This document shows positions 23,320 through 32,599 of a DNA stretch of 64,000 nucleotides, one piece after another. This DNA comes from Methanoregula sp. PtaU1.Bin051. GTDB lineage: Archaea > Halobacteriota > Methanomicrobia > Methanomicrobiales > Methanospirillaceae. The notes below the pieces were generated by a model, which saw only the letters and a list, made by a program, of their open reading frames with translations, was not told the origin of the DNA and searched no databases. Location: contig MVRE01000006.1 in assembly GCA_002067895.1 (NCBI GenBank), forward strand, positions 248,001-312,000. The letters run 5' to 3'. Within the stretch, counting starts at the first letter, position 1. Every line of letters starts with the position of its first letter. The position numbers and the translations under genes are program-made.

Positions 23320-23768
23320 TAGCGGACAGGGCGCGGTTCCGGATTGCACGGAGGATCGAGCGGCTCGCCGGCTACCGCCTGCCGGACCGCGCTTTTTCCG
23401 GAACGATGCTCACCGCTCTCACATCAGGCATCAACTACGATGCATTCGATTTTGCCGTCCGCGAACAGCTCCTATCCTTTTTCAACGATTTCCTGAGGTG
23501 CAACTGCAGGGATTCTCCCCTGTGCGGGTGCCCGGAAAGGAAGTTCGCACAGAAGATCCTCGAACTGCGCGAGAACGGGCTCGACCACCGCCAGATCGCA
23601 TCGTTCCTGCTTGACGAGTACGGGATCGAGATCTTCCCGGCCGACATTCTCTCTTTCCTCGAGGACACAGTGCACGTTCTCGAAGCGCTCTCGGATATCT
23701 CCCGGCTCAAGGGACGGCAGGAACTTGCGAAAAAAACCGACGAGCACATCCGCCTGATCGAGCGGTAA
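23316..23768 (+). CDS. DUF5814-like protein, Ski2 helicase tail homologue
   Basis: 150 residues, TTG start at 23316 overlapping the preceding TGA. It carries CNCRDSPLCGCPERKFA, a Cys cluster, followed by ILELRENGLDHRQIASFLLD, EYGIEIFPADILSFLEDTVH and VLEALSDI. This is the module found at the C terminus of archaeal Ski2-like helicases and as a free-standing DUF5814 protein. The cysteines probably bind zinc. No helicase domain is attached here. A nucleic-acid or complex-assembly role is inferred only from the fusion. Confidence 0.6.
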   Translation: MIADRARFRIARRIERLAGYRLPDRAFSGTMLTALTSGINYDAFDFAVREQLLSFFNDFLRCNCRDSPLCGCPERKFAQKILELRENGLDHRQIASFLLDEYGIEIFPADILSFLEDTVHVLEALSDISRLKGRQELAKKTDEHIRLIER

Positions 23769-23848
23769 TTCCGACAACCCCCTTTTCCTGCCCCTTTGTC
23801 CTCAAACGGCAGCATCACAAAAAAGGGCCTGCCGGGCCAGTATAATTC

Positions 23849-24220
23849 TCAGCGGGAACAGGAAAGAGCTGTCCTGACAACATCGCAGAGCTGGGGGCGG
23901 CGTACGGGTTTTAAGAGATAGGTGTGAAAGAGTTCGCCGTATTTGTTCCGATCGTCCTCCATAATGGGCTTTCCTGTGATCATGACGACCGGGATCGTGC
24001 TCGTCTCCGGGTTCTCCTTGATGGCGGCAAGTGTCTCCCAACCGTCCATCGGGGCCATCATGACATCGAGAAGGACCAGGTCCGGCCGCACCTGTCTGAT
24101 CTTCTCGAGGCATGATTTGCCATCGGATGCCGTGACTGCAATATGCCCCTCCCTTGACAGGAAAATCTTGAAAAGGTTAACAATATCGATATCGTCGTCA
24201 ACAATGAGGATTGTTCCCAT
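23849..24220 (-). CDS. Single-domain response regulator (CheY-like)
   Basis: 123 residues, one receiver domain. Acid pocket Asp8-Asp10 (ILIVDDDID), phosphorylation site Asp52 in LLDVMMAPMDG, switch Thr82 in VVMITGK and Lys104 in YLLKPVRRP are all present. No output domain. It should relay phosphate from a histidine kinase that is not in the window; it is unlikely to be the chemotaxis CheY, since the che genes lie 40 kb away. Monocistronic, on the strand opposite to its upstream neighbours. Confidence 0.9.
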   Translation of the reverse strand: MGTILIVDDDIDIVNLFKIFLSREGHIAVTASDGKSCLEKIRQVRPDLVLLDVMMAPMDGWETLAAIKENPETSTIPVVMITGKPIMEDDRNKYGELFHTYLLKPVRRPQLCDVVRTALSCSR

Positions 24221-24347
24221 CGCAGTTCACCGGTTTTAGTAGCCACTGTGATATTTGCAGGGTACCTCCATAAGGATTACTGAACACATGCAAAATCCAG
24301 TAACAGCGCTGTTTTACGATTCCAAAAAATAAAGAATAAATTTTATT

Positions 24348-24611
24348 TTAGTCCAACGGGATGGTCTCGAGCTGCGAGACCAGCTCCCAGATCCGGGTCC
24401 GGGCATGGACCGGCATGTTGGGATCGTTGCTGATCTCGTCGATCTTGGATATGGCCTCTGCGGCACGCAGGCCGATCTCCTTGTTGTTGTTTAAGAGCAG
24501 CTGCCGGGTCTCGTCTGCCACGCGCCGGATGTTCCGGGGGATGGTACTGTCCTCCATGATGTGCTGCAGCATCAGGATACAGTTCTCGATGGTTTTCTGT
24601 GGATTGGGCAT
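24348..24611 (-). CDS. UPF0147 family protein
   Basis: 87 residues from ATG 24611 ([20 protein letters not shown]). The family motifs [39 protein letters not shown] and [15 protein letters not shown] are unbroken. UPF0147 proteins are small helical archaeal proteins of unknown function. The frame extends further upstream but the family begins at this methionine. It diverges from the zinc-ribbon gene at 24687. Confidence 0.9.
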   Translation of the reverse strand: MPNPQKTIENCILMLQHIMEDSTIPRNIRRVADETRQLLLNNNKEIGLRAAEAISKIDEISNDPNMPVHARTRIWELVSQLETIPLD

Positions 24612-24686
24612 GGTGCCACACCTCGTACCTGTAGTTAATATGCAGAACCCCCATATATAGGTTAAATATTGATGCGACGGTGATCC

Positions 24687-25082
24687 ATGGCGCAGAGAAA
24701 AGAGGACGAGATCATGGCCGAGTATCTCCTTAAAGGGGGAAAGATGCTGGAAAAGACCTGCCGGCAGTGCGGCTGCCCGCAGTTCGAGTTCAAGGGAAAG
24801 ACCTTCTGCGTGGTCTGTGCCGAGCGCGAGCAGGAGAAGAAAGGTACAGCCCCGCAACCGGCAGCAGGGCAGAAAGCCGGCGGGGCAAGAAAGGGAGCGG
24901 CACCTCCGCCTGCATCCGGAACGGCCGGCACTGCGTCCAATGATATCGCCCCAGTGCTTGCCGCAACGATCCTCGACCTCTGCCGGCGCATCCAGGAAGA
25001 AGAGGACCCGGACCGCTGCCTCGTGCTCATGGATGCGGTCCGGACAGGGACCGAGGCACTTCAGATAATGAGGCAGATGTAA
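24687..25082 (+). CDS. SSSCA1/UPF0148-type zinc-ribbon protein
   Basis: 131 residues. The start [20 protein letters not shown] followed by [20 protein letters not shown] is the Sjogren/scleroderma autoantigen 1 (Auto_anti-p27) pattern, with two CxxC knuckles for zinc. After a Pro/Ala/Gly-rich linker (45-80) a helical tail follows. The family is widespread in archaea and of unknown function. The neighbour in the other direction is UPF0147. Confidence 0.85.
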   Translation: MAQRKEDEIMAEYLLKGGKMLEKTCRQCGCPQFEFKGKTFCVVCAEREQEKKGTAPQPAAGQKAGGARKGAAPPPASGTAGTASNDIAPVLAATILDLCRRIQEEEDPDRCLVLMDAVRTGTEALQIMRQM

Positions 25083-25221
25083 AACAGATATTTATTTCAT
25101 ATTCTCATTTTTTCAGTTGCCCCGACGTGAGCCTCCGTAGGACGGCGAACGCTCGGGGGATGCTCGTCAATCCGGTATATCCTATTAAAAACTACGAGAT
25201 CCCCCGCCAGTTCGGCGCCTC

Positions 25222-25269
25222 GAAGGTTTTCGACCTTCTCAAATCAGCTATCGCTTGCGCGATAGCTGA
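25222..25269 (+). other. Tandem hairpins in the gap before hef
   Basis: Two stems: GAAGGT/ACCTTC (25222-25227 and 25233-25238) and the perfect 10-bp TCAGCTATCG/CGATAGCTGA (25244-25253 and 25260-25269, loop 6). They lie in a 268-base gap between two convergent genes and may act as a two-sided terminator. The surrounding 25083-25350 sequence holds no gene. Confidence 0.5.
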
Positions 25270-25350
25270 ATTCTTCGTTCCTCACGGCGGGCAGAAAGGT
25301 TTTAATTTTATGATCTTTTGGTTTCTGGCTGTGAAATTGTTTGAAATATT

Positions 25351-27588
25351 TCAGGAATACTGTCGCCGGCAGAGGTCGTAAATCCTCTGCGCCGTCTTCT
25401 CGCCAATCCCTTTTATGGCAACGAGATCCTTGAGTTCTGCGTTTGCGATCGCCTGCACCGACCCGAAATGCGCGAGCAGCAGGCGGGCGCTCTTCATACC
25501 GATCTCCGGGAACGCGGAGACGACGTATTCCTGGTCCTCGCGGAGCGAGCGATGGGTCTTGTGGGGATGGACTTTCCGCTCCCCCCGCTCACTCTCCTCG
25601 CGTTTAGCGAGTACGAAAAGCATCTGAGCGGTGTCCTGCGGGTCTTTCGTGAAGAGGAGAATCACTCCTAAGTCTACCGTGATTGCCGCAAGCACGCCGC
25701 GTATCGCGTTCTTGCTGACATTCCGCTCCGTCGTGATATCCCCACCCTCGATAATCAGCACCGGCCGCGGCACCGCATCGGCAAGTACCTTGACCTGCCC
25801 GAACAGGTCCCGGTTGATGAGCGTATCTACGAAATCGGCGGCAGTCTTGCGCTCGACGAGGATCCGGTCGCCGATCGCGTAATCGCCAACCGGCAGGCGC
25901 TCGAGCCGGATCGCGGCGCCGAGCGATGAGAGGACTTCCACGACTTTCGAGGATGTCTCGCGGTCGTCGATTATGATCTTCGGCCCCTGTGGGGTGAAGG
26001 CTTCGATGCCGGCCTGCACGTCTTCGGTAACAGGCCTCTGGTGCACCGGACCGGCCGCCATACTTCTCATGCTCTTGTGCATCATCTTCTCCTTGGCCGA
26101 GCTCACGTACCGGTATACTTCGTCTGATGTTCCCTTTGTTACGAGCAGGACCACCCGGCCGGCCCCGGACCTGCCTGTCCTGCCCTTCCGCTGGATCGAC
26201 CGGATCTCGGACGGCACGGCCTCGTAGAAGATCACCATGTCTGTCGAGGGGACATCAAGTCCCTCCTCGCCGACCGATGTTGCAACCAGCACCCGGAACT
26301 CCCCCTCCCGGAAGCGCGAGAGCGCCGCGATCTGCTTCTTCTGGGAAAGCCCGCGTTCGGCATCCTTTGTTGCCTGCCCGACAAACCGCTCGCAGGCAAT
26401 CCCGTTCTTTGACAGGTAGTCGACGAGGAGCTGCACGGTGTCCCGGAACGTGGCAAAGAGGATGATCCGGCTGTCAGGGTGCGCTGCCAGTTGTTCGCGG
26501 ACGAGGGTGAGCGCAATCGCCGGCTTGGGGTGCATCTCCTCAGTCCAGCCAAGCGTCCGCTCGAAAAGGCTGCGGAACGATGGATCCTTCGCGAGCCGCT
26601 GGCTCGCCTTGCTGCCACCGGGCCCCGTCCCTTCCGCGATAAGTTTAGCGATGTACCCCTTGAAGACCTCGCTCCCCTGCGACTCGGCAAGGGTCACCGC
26701 GTGCTTCAGTTTCATCAGCTCCGCGTAGACTGACGCGGCGGAGTAGCCCTGCGGGTCACGGTCCCGTATCCGCTGCTGGATCTGGGCATTGAGCGCACTC
26801 AGCGCCTTCATCGTGAGCCGCTCGCGTTTCGGAACTGTGAAGTGAATAGAGGAAAGGAGCGCGAGCCGGTCCTCGATCAGCGCATTGATGGTCGCAATCG
26901 CTGCCTTCAGTTCTGGCGGCAGGTCGATCTCTAGTATCTCGAAGTCCCTCTGATGCACGTACGGCGCGACATCGGGATCGATCTCCGTCCGGGTCTCGAC
27001 GTGGACGATCCCGAGGTTGCCGCAGACTTCCGCAATCTTCTCCTGCTGCCCGCCCGGTGATGCAGTCATGGCGAGCAGGAGCGGCTTTGCCGCTGTTGCA
27101 AGGTACCTCTGCGCGAGGAAAACATATGCATAGTTCCCTACCGCCCGGTGGCACTCGTCCACGATCAGCAGCGTGACGTCGGAGAGCGTATACCGCCCGG
27201 CAATCACGTCGTTCTTCACCACCTGCGGGGTTGCAAAGATTGCCATCGCCCGGTTCCATTCCGCGGTGCGCTCGTCGGGCGGTGCCTCGCCCGTGAACAT
27301 GGCAAACGGCGACACACCCGGCCCGGCAGGACTCTTTGCGAGCAGGTATCGCTCGAAGAACCGCAGGTGCTGCTCGACAAGCGGCTTTGTCGGGGCCAGC
27401 ATCAGCACCTTCCCGCCCTCGTTGTAGAGCCGGGAGGCGGCTGCAAGGAGCGCGACAGCGGTCTTCCCGAGGCCGGTGGGCAGGATCACCATCGTGTTTG
27501 CATCCAGTGCCTTCATCGCGATCGAGAGCTGGTACTCCCGCGACTCGATGGCATCCGGTTTTATGAGAGGGTGGGTGATGAAGGTCAT
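25351..27588 (-). CDS. hef: Hef-type helicase/structure-specific nuclease
   Basis: 745 residues, usual Hef length. An SF2 helicase comes first: Walker A PTGLGKT (37-43), DECH box IVDECHRAVGNYAY near 140, and helicase motif VI FYEAVPSEIRSIQRKGRTGR near 475. It is followed by an XPF-type nuclease domain with GDRILVERKTAADFVDTLIN (ERKxxxD motif, near 580), and a C-terminal double helix-hairpin-helix (ARLLLAHFGSVQAIANAE, LVAIKGIGEKTAQRIYDL). Hef acts on stalled forks and branched DNA in euryarchaea and is the archaeal FANCM/XPF relative. All catalytic motifs look intact. Confidence 0.95.
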   Translation of the reverse strand: MTFITHPLIKPDAIESREYQLSIAMKALDANTMVILPTGLGKTAVALLAAASRLYNEGGKVLMLAPTKPLVEQHLRFFERYLLAKSPAGPGVSPFAMFTGEAPPDERTAEWNRAMAIFATPQVVKNDVIAGRYTLSDVTLLIVDECHRAVGNYAYVFLAQRYLATAAKPLLLAMTASPGGQQEKIAEVCGNLGIVHVETRTEIDPDVAPYVHQRDFEILEIDLPPELKAAIATINALIEDRLALLSSIHFTVPKRERLTMKALSALNAQIQQRIRDRDPQGYSAASVYAELMKLKHAVTLAESQGSEVFKGYIAKLIAEGTGPGGSKASQRLAKDPSFRSLFERTLGWTEEMHPKPAIALTLVREQLAAHPDSRIILFATFRDTVQLLVDYLSKNGIACERFVGQATKDAERGLSQKKQIAALSRFREGEFRVLVATSVGEEGLDVPSTDMVIFYEAVPSEIRSIQRKGRTGRSGAGRVVLLVTKGTSDEVYRYVSSAKEKMMHKSMRSMAAGPVHQRPVTEDVQAGIEAFTPQGPKIIIDDRETSSKVVEVLSSLGAAIRLERLPVGDYAIGDRILVERKTAADFVDTLINRDLFGQVKVLADAVPRPVLIIEGGDITTERNVSKNAIRGVLAAITVDLGVILLFTKDPQDTAQMLFVLAKREESERGERKVHPHKTHRSLREDQEYVVSAFPEIGMKSARLLLAHFGSVQAIANAELKDLVAIKGIGEKTAQRIYDLCRRQYS

Positions 27589-27686
27589 GGGAAGGTGCTC
27601 TCTTATAGTTCCAACAGATAATGATTTTTTAAGTAATTAATTAATCACGAGTTCTCCCACCCCCATCGGGGGTCGCTCGGCCGACT

Positions 27687-27920
27687 CGAAGACTCACGTC
27701 TTCGAAGACCTGCGGTCTTCTCATGTCTTGGGTCTTATGACCATCGACATTCTCCAATCGGCCCTCGCTGATGCGACGGTCAATTCCTGTCGGGGCCTCG
27801 CTGGGCAGATTACCTGTATGGGACATGAAAAGGTAAGTGAGGCCGCCGCGGGGGCGCCCAGTTGGGGCATCGAATTCCGCTGGAATGAGATGGCGAGAAG
27901 AATCATCAGGTTCTTCGAAG
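27687..27920 (+). repeat. Palindrome-rich gap between hef and glyS
   Basis: The 27589-27967 gap contains CGAAGAC/GTCTTCG (27687-27704) followed at once by GAAGAC/GTCTTC (27704-27720), and near 27893-27920 gagaagaa-tcatcag-gttcttcga, the core of the palindrome family at 576-665, 21168-21260 and 48505-48578. A 71-codon plus frame across it shows no family features. The region may mark decay of a mobile palindromic element or serve as a terminator. Confidence 0.5.
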
Positions 27921-27967
27921 CGGTGGCAGGTATCGCAATGTAAAAAAGAAAAATGCGCTTATTATTT

Positions 27968-29689
27968 TTACTTACACAGCGATGCAAACGTCCGGCTGCC
28001 GGCAACAAGCGCACAAACGATCTCCGGCACATCCGCAATCGAGATCCGCGCCTGCTTCATGCTGTCCCGGTCGCGGATCGTGACAGTCCTGTCTTCCTTC
28101 GAATCGTAGTCGACCGTGATCGCAAAGGGGGTCCCGATCTCGTCCTGCCTGCGGTACCGCCGGCCGATCGCGCCGGAATCGTCGTACTCGGCAAGGATGC
28201 CGCGGGCATGCAGCGAGTGCGTAATCTCCTCCGCAATCGTGTCGAGACCGTCACGCGCCATCAGCGGGAAGATCGCCACCTGCACCGGCGCAACGGCCGG
28301 GCTGAGCCGGAGCACGACCCTTGTCTCGCCGTCCGCGGTGTCCTCGTCATACGCCTGCTCGAGGACCGCGTAGCACATCCGGTCGATCCCGTAGGACGGC
28401 TCGATCACGTGCGGCACGACATCCTCGCCCCGCACCTCCACGACCTCGTCCCGTACTTCGAAAAGGTCGGCCGGGATATGGATGGTCTCGCCATCAACGG
28501 TAACATCGGTGCCGTTGGGTGTCGGCTCCGCTTTCTCCAGCGCGGCAAAGATCGCCTTTGCTTTCTGCCGGTACTGTTTCCCGAGAACGCTCATGTTGGG
28601 GACGATCCGCCGGCGCTGCACCTTCTTCGGCTCACCGTACTGGATAAAGACGCTCATGTCCGTCCCAGAATGCTCCGCGTGGGCTTTTAAGTCATAGTCC
28701 GTGCGGTCGGCGATCCCGACCGTCTCGACCCAGCCGAACCGTTCGGAGAAGACCTCGGCGTCCCAGCAGTCCGAGGCATAGTGGGCCCGCTCGTTGCACA
28801 TGTGCTGCCGGAACCGGAGCCGGTCCGGCCTGATGCCGATTGCGACAAGCATCTGGTGCGTGAGCGCGAGGTAATACGCAACGTACTCGTTTGCTATCAG
28901 CCCTTTCTGCACCGCATCCTTCATGGAGACGGCAACCGCCTCGCCTTTCTTCTCCTGCGCATCCGAGGTATAGAGCGGCATGGTATAACCGGCGTACCGG
29001 GAAAACTTCGGGTGGTTCTTCTCGTTGGGATGTACGAAGATCTCGGCCTCCGCCTGTGTGAACTCGCGGAGCCGGATCATCCCCTGCCGCGGGGAGATCT
29101 CGTTCCGGTATGATTTGCCAATCTGGACGGCGCCGAACGGGAGCTTGTCACGGTAGAACCGGAGGAGCCGGGGGAAATCGGTAAACATCCCCTGTGCTGT
29201 TTCCGGGCGGAGGTAGCCTGTGCGCTGGGAACCCGGCCCGATGGTGGTCTTAAACATCAGGTTGAAGTTGAAGACCTCAACCTTGCCAAGCACCTCCCCG
29301 CAGGACGGGCACTTCTCATGAGCGAGCCGGGCCTCGAGCTCGTCGGCACTCATGGTTCCGGCGTTTACAAAGCAGTACTCCTCCGCGACATGATCAGCAC
29401 GGAAATATTCGCTGCAGTGCGGGCACTGGAACATCTTGTCCGCAAACCCGGCCACGTGGCCGGAGGCGACAAAGATCGCTTCCTGCCCGATTGTGGGGCA
29501 CTCGATCTCGTAGTAGCCTTCCTGGATGACGTAAAAATCCCGCCAGATATTCTCCACCCGGCGCTTCATCATGGCGCCCAGCGGCCCGTAATCAATGAAA
29601 CCGGCAACCGCGCCGTAACATTCGGAGGTTGGCCAGATGAACCCCCGGCGTTTTGCCAGTTCCATGACCTTCTCAAAGACATCGCTCAT
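27968..29689 (-). CDS. glyS: Glycyl-tRNA synthetase (archaeal/eukaryotic type)
   Basis: 573 residues from ATG 29689 (SDVFEKVMELAKRRGFIWPT). Class II synthetase: FIWPTSECYGAVAGFIDYGP begins the catalytic domain, a zinc-ribbon insertion follows (CPHCSEYF and CPSCGEVLG), then RPETAQGMFTDFPRLLRF and GKSYRNEISPRQGMIRLREF (motif 2), and a motif 3 like LSPAVAPVQVAIFPL leading into the anticodon-binding domain. Single-chain alpha2 type. It charges tRNA-Gly. An upstream in-frame extension of 60 codons is not conserved in type. Confidence 0.95.
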   Translation of the reverse strand: MSDVFEKVMELAKRRGFIWPTSECYGAVAGFIDYGPLGAMMKRRVENIWRDFYVIQEGYYEIECPTIGQEAIFVASGHVAGFADKMFQCPHCSEYFRADHVAEEYCFVNAGTMSADELEARLAHEKCPSCGEVLGKVEVFNFNLMFKTTIGPGSQRTGYLRPETAQGMFTDFPRLLRFYRDKLPFGAVQIGKSYRNEISPRQGMIRLREFTQAEAEIFVHPNEKNHPKFSRYAGYTMPLYTSDAQEKKGEAVAVSMKDAVQKGLIANEYVAYYLALTHQMLVAIGIRPDRLRFRQHMCNERAHYASDCWDAEVFSERFGWVETVGIADRTDYDLKAHAEHSGTDMSVFIQYGEPKKVQRRRIVPNMSVLGKQYRQKAKAIFAALEKAEPTPNGTDVTVDGETIHIPADLFEVRDEVVEVRGEDVVPHVIEPSYGIDRMCYAVLEQAYDEDTADGETRVVLRLSPAVAPVQVAIFPLMARDGLDTIAEEITHSLHARGILAEYDDSGAIGRRYRRQDEIGTPFAITVDYDSKEDRTVTIRDRDSMKQARISIADVPEIVCALVAGSRTFASLCK

Positions 29690-29961
29690 GGTAGTTCCTG
29701 TTGTTTTAGGCCTTCTGCCATATAGTACGACGACTACAACAAAAAGGATACCGAATGGTGGGCCGGCCGAACCCTGCACAATGAGGAGGTAACGTACCCT
29801 GAAGAGATCCGGGAAAAACGGTTTTCTTTCTGCAGAAATATGCCGGTAACAGATCTTATCGCACGCCAATTTAAAGAGTTTTTGGTCAAAGCGCCGATTA
29901 CGACAGAATTAAATAGTCCGCCCGATATTGTATATCCTAATCCCAGTAACGGGGTTACGAA

Positions 29962-30570
29962 ATGGCAGAAGATAAACGAAAGGCACAGCTGTTAAAACTG
30001 TTCAGCTCGATGTCGGGCAAGACCAAGATTGTCGAGCCTATGAAGAATATCCACGGTACGCTGCGGGACAGCGACGCCATCGAACGGGAGGTAGCTCTCG
30101 TCATGCGCGAGATCACCGAACAGGGGATCTTCAAGACTTCTCTAAAGCCGATCCAGCTCGCCAAACTCGTCACCATGTTCTATGCGGACAAGAACGACAC
30201 CGAGATCGCCCGCGAACTCGGGGACGAGAAACTCTCCAAGACGGTTGCCCGCGCGAGGGTGCGGCTCAAGCTCTTCCGCGAACTCGATTTCAAGATGCCC
30301 TTTGACCGGCAGCACATGGAGGATCTCATAAATTCCGGCAAGACCATGAAAGAGGTCTCCGAGGAACTGGGGATCTCCCCGTCCACGCTCCGGGAGTACC
30401 GGCACGTTATCGAGGAACAGGAAGACCCGACCATCGACCCGTACATCAACCGGATCCGGGATGTCATGGAAGACCGGGATCTCTCGGAACAGATGACCCG
30501 GAGCGTCACGACCGACGGTTTCGGCGAATCAATCGACATCACGGAAGCGGAAATGATCGACGTCACCTGA
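29962..30570 (+). CDS. HTH protein, conditioned medium-induced protein 4 (Cmi4)-like
   Basis: 202 residues. It starts AEDKRKAQLLKLFSSMSGKT and has two HTH-like regions: TEIARELGDEKLSKTVARAR and TMKEVSEELGISPSTLREYR. An acidic tail closes it. The layout fits the archaeal Cmi4 family, described as induced by conditioned medium in a haloarchaeon and since found in many euryarchaea. It may be a DNA-binding regulator. A TATA-like element lies in the A/T-rich stretch near 29905-29930. The family name is from memory; function is not known. Confidence 0.5.
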   Translation: MAEDKRKAQLLKLFSSMSGKTKIVEPMKNIHGTLRDSDAIEREVALVMREITEQGIFKTSLKPIQLAKLVTMFYADKNDTEIARELGDEKLSKTVARARVRLKLFRELDFKMPFDRQHMEDLINSGKTMKEVSEELGISPSTLREYRHVIEEQEDPTIDPYINRIRDVMEDRDLSEQMTRSVTTDGFGESIDITEAEMIDVT

Positions 30571-30645
30571 ACAGACAGAACCAAACCGTAAAATATCCCC
30601 TCCCCTTTTTTAGTCCTGACCTGCTCATACGGGCAGGTTTCACGG

Positions 30646-30878
30646 TTATTTCTGCTGCTTCATGAACCGTTCGTAGGTCTCGGATCCCGCGCATTCCCTT
30701 GCATACCTGCACCACTGGATGCAGGACGTAAGATCATTGAACACCACAAACCTGCACCTGCTGCATTTACCGGGACGTCATCGGAGAATATCTCGATCTC
30801 CTCGCCGCACTGGGGGCATTTCTTTATCGAAAGAGTAGGGGTCCTGATAGTGGTCGCCCCCGGGCACCGGTCAACCAT
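30646..30878 (-). pseudogene. Frameshifted small Cys-rich protein
   Basis: Two frames join to make one plausible 78-residue zinc protein. Frame one runs VDRCPGATTIRTPTLSIKKC PQCGEEIEIFSDDVPV; at about 30768 the reading must shift to give KCSRCRFVVFNDLTSCIQWC RYARECAGSETYERFMKQQK and a stop at 30646. The joined product has CPQC and CSRC knuckles and a WCRYARECxGxExYER tail, as in small proteins widespread in anaerobes and methanogens. Unjoined, frame one ends in an unrelated tail. Either a real one-base deletion or a sequencing error explains this. Confidence 0.65.
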
Positions 30879-30998
30879 GGTCTGTAACGCCTTCTCGCTG
30901 TTTCGGTTGCCTGCATAAGAGCCTGCTGGTCGGAGCAGGAAAGAGACGACCGGGTTTTATCGCATAATGTTCATACGCCAGAAGTCCTATCTGGATAT

Positions 30999-31661
30999 AT
31001 GCAGATCACATTTCTCGGCCATTCCTGCGTGCTCCTCACCGGTTCCCGGAAGATCCTGATCGACCCTTTCATTGAGGGGGGGAGCGTGGCATCCGTTAAT
31101 CCCGATATCATTGCAATCACCCATGGGCATGCCGACCACATGGGAGAGGCGGTTGGGCTCCGGAAAAAGACGGTTGCGATCACCGAGATTGCGAAATACC
31201 TGAAATCAAAGGGGATCCCGGCCGAGGGGATGAACATCGGCGGGACCATTGTTGTTGACGGGATCTCGTTCACCATGACCCCTGCGGTCCATTCCGGCTG
31301 GATCGAAGAGGCCGGGATCGCAGCCGGGGGCGGTGCCGCGGCAGGCTTTGTCATCCGCATGGACGGGGTCGCGGTCTACCATGCCGGTGATACAGCCCTC
31401 TTTTCAGACATGAAACTGATCGGGGAGCTGAACCACCCGGATGTTGCGCTCCTTCCAATCGGGGGACGGTTCACGATGGGGCCGGACGAGGCGATGATGG
31501 CCGCCCAGTTCATCGGCGCAAAGACGGTTATCCCCATCCACTACAACACATGGGAAAAGATCGTGCAGGATCCCGAGCCGTTTAAGACAGCCATCGAGCG
31601 GACGACGGATATGAAGGTCCGGATCTTAAAACCCGGTGAAACAACGGAGATCCGGGCATAG
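30999..31661 (+). CDS. UPF0173 metal-dependent hydrolase (beta-lactamase fold)
   Basis: 220 residues. QITFLGHSCVLL, then ITHGHADHMGEAV (the HxHxDH metal-binding motif), VHSGWIEE and AVYHAGDTALFSDMKLIGEL, PIGGRFTMGPDEAM and IPIHYNTW give the full UPF0173 signature. Two metal ions are expected. Substrate unknown. The stop and the start of the lipoprotein gene at 31665 are 3 bases apart, so the two genes are likely co-transcribed. Confidence 0.9.
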   Translation: MQITFLGHSCVLLTGSRKILIDPFIEGGSVASVNPDIIAITHGHADHMGEAVGLRKKTVAITEIAKYLKSKGIPAEGMNIGGTIVVDGISFTMTPAVHSGWIEEAGIAAGGGAAAGFVIRMDGVAVYHAGDTALFSDMKLIGELNHPDVALLPIGGRFTMGPDEAMMAAQFIGAKTVIPIHYNTWEKIVQDPEPFKTAIERTTDMKVRILKPGETTEIRA

Positions 31662-31664
31662 CCT

Positions 31665-32525
31665 ATGGTCCGGGGGTGCATGGTCGCAGGCGTCCTCCTT
31701 CTCTTCATGATCGTACTGCTGGGAGGATGCAGTATGATGCCGGGTAACAAGGCGGGAGAGTCGGCGTATGGGACAGGAAAGAACGCGGTTCCTGTTGAAA
31801 CCGTAATAACTCCGGACACAGGTACGGCAACACGTGGCACGGAGTTTGTTGTTGCTGCGGTCAGTGCACCAGCCGGTACGGTAACGACACCGGTGCCAGT
31901 ATACAGGATCCCGAACTGGTCCTGCTCTGACTGGTCGGCCTGCAACAGGTCAGGGTTCCAGGATCGTTCATGCACCGACCTGAATACTACCGGTTCGACA
32001 GCAGGTCAGCCCGCAGTGCTGCGTTCATGTACCTATAAACCCTCGCTCCCTTCCCCCGGGCCTTACACGGTCAGCATCACAGGCGATATGCTGTGCAGGC
32101 AGACCGCGGAAAAAGCGGTGACCAACCTGAAGTACAGGGCTTCGGGAGACTACGAGTATTTCCGGAAGTATGTCGGCGCAATCAACTGCTCGTTCTCCGA
32201 CATGTGTTATGCATCGATGCTCCGCCAGGGGGAGGCACCGGTTTACACCGTCTGTATCGCTTCGCTTGCAGATCCCCCGACAGTATATATCGACGGGCCG
32301 CTCTGGGATGCCGATCCCCTCTGGCTTGCCGGGGTCCTTGTCCACGAGGCATGCCATTCCGAAGGGTACCAGGAATATATCCTGAAGGAAGGGGCGAACT
32401 ATGACCTGACCGAGTTTTCCGACTGGAAGTTCGAGCGGCGCTGCTGCGACCGGATGCGGACGACATGGAACCAGCTTGGAGCACCCTCGTTTAACTACGA
32501 CCTGTACAGGTTCTGCAATCTCTGA
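31665..32525 (+). CDS. Lipoprotein with a thrombospondin-like segment and HExxH motif
   Basis: 286 residues. Signal segment VAGVLLLFMIVLLGGC (lipobox, Cys22), Thr-rich spacer to about 80, then WSCSDWSACNRSGFQDRSC, a W-x-x-CSxWSxC pattern as in thrombospondin type 1 repeats. The C-terminal domain has HEACH at 227-231 in LAGVLVHEACHSEGYQEY, a possible zinc metalloprotease HExxH, and several cysteines (ERRCCDRM, FCNL) that could form disulfides outside the cell. A third metal ligand is not certain; Glu/Asp residues downstream (GANYDLTEF) are candidates. It is either a surface protease or a metal-binding lipoprotein. Confidence 0.6.
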   Translation: MVRGCMVAGVLLLFMIVLLGGCSMMPGNKAGESAYGTGKNAVPVETVITPDTGTATRGTEFVVAAVSAPAGTVTTPVPVYRIPNWSCSDWSACNRSGFQDRSCTDLNTTGSTAGQPAVLRSCTYKPSLPSPGPYTVSITGDMLCRQTAEKAVTNLKYRASGDYEYFRKYVGAINCSFSDMCYASMLRQGEAPVYTVCIASLADPPTVYIDGPLWDADPLWLAGVLVHEACHSEGYQEYILKEGANYDLTEFSDWKFERRCCDRMRTTWNQLGAPSFNYDLYRFCNL

Positions 32526-32599
32526 GCATGGTATTGCAAAATCAACACGTTAATGAAGGCAAGACACCAAACGACCTGCTATGAAAATGGAGGAAAATC

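Noticed and set aside
27728-27943. 71-codon plus frame in the gap between hef and glyS
   Set aside because: It overlaps palindromic repeats and has no recognisable domain or good ribosome binding site.
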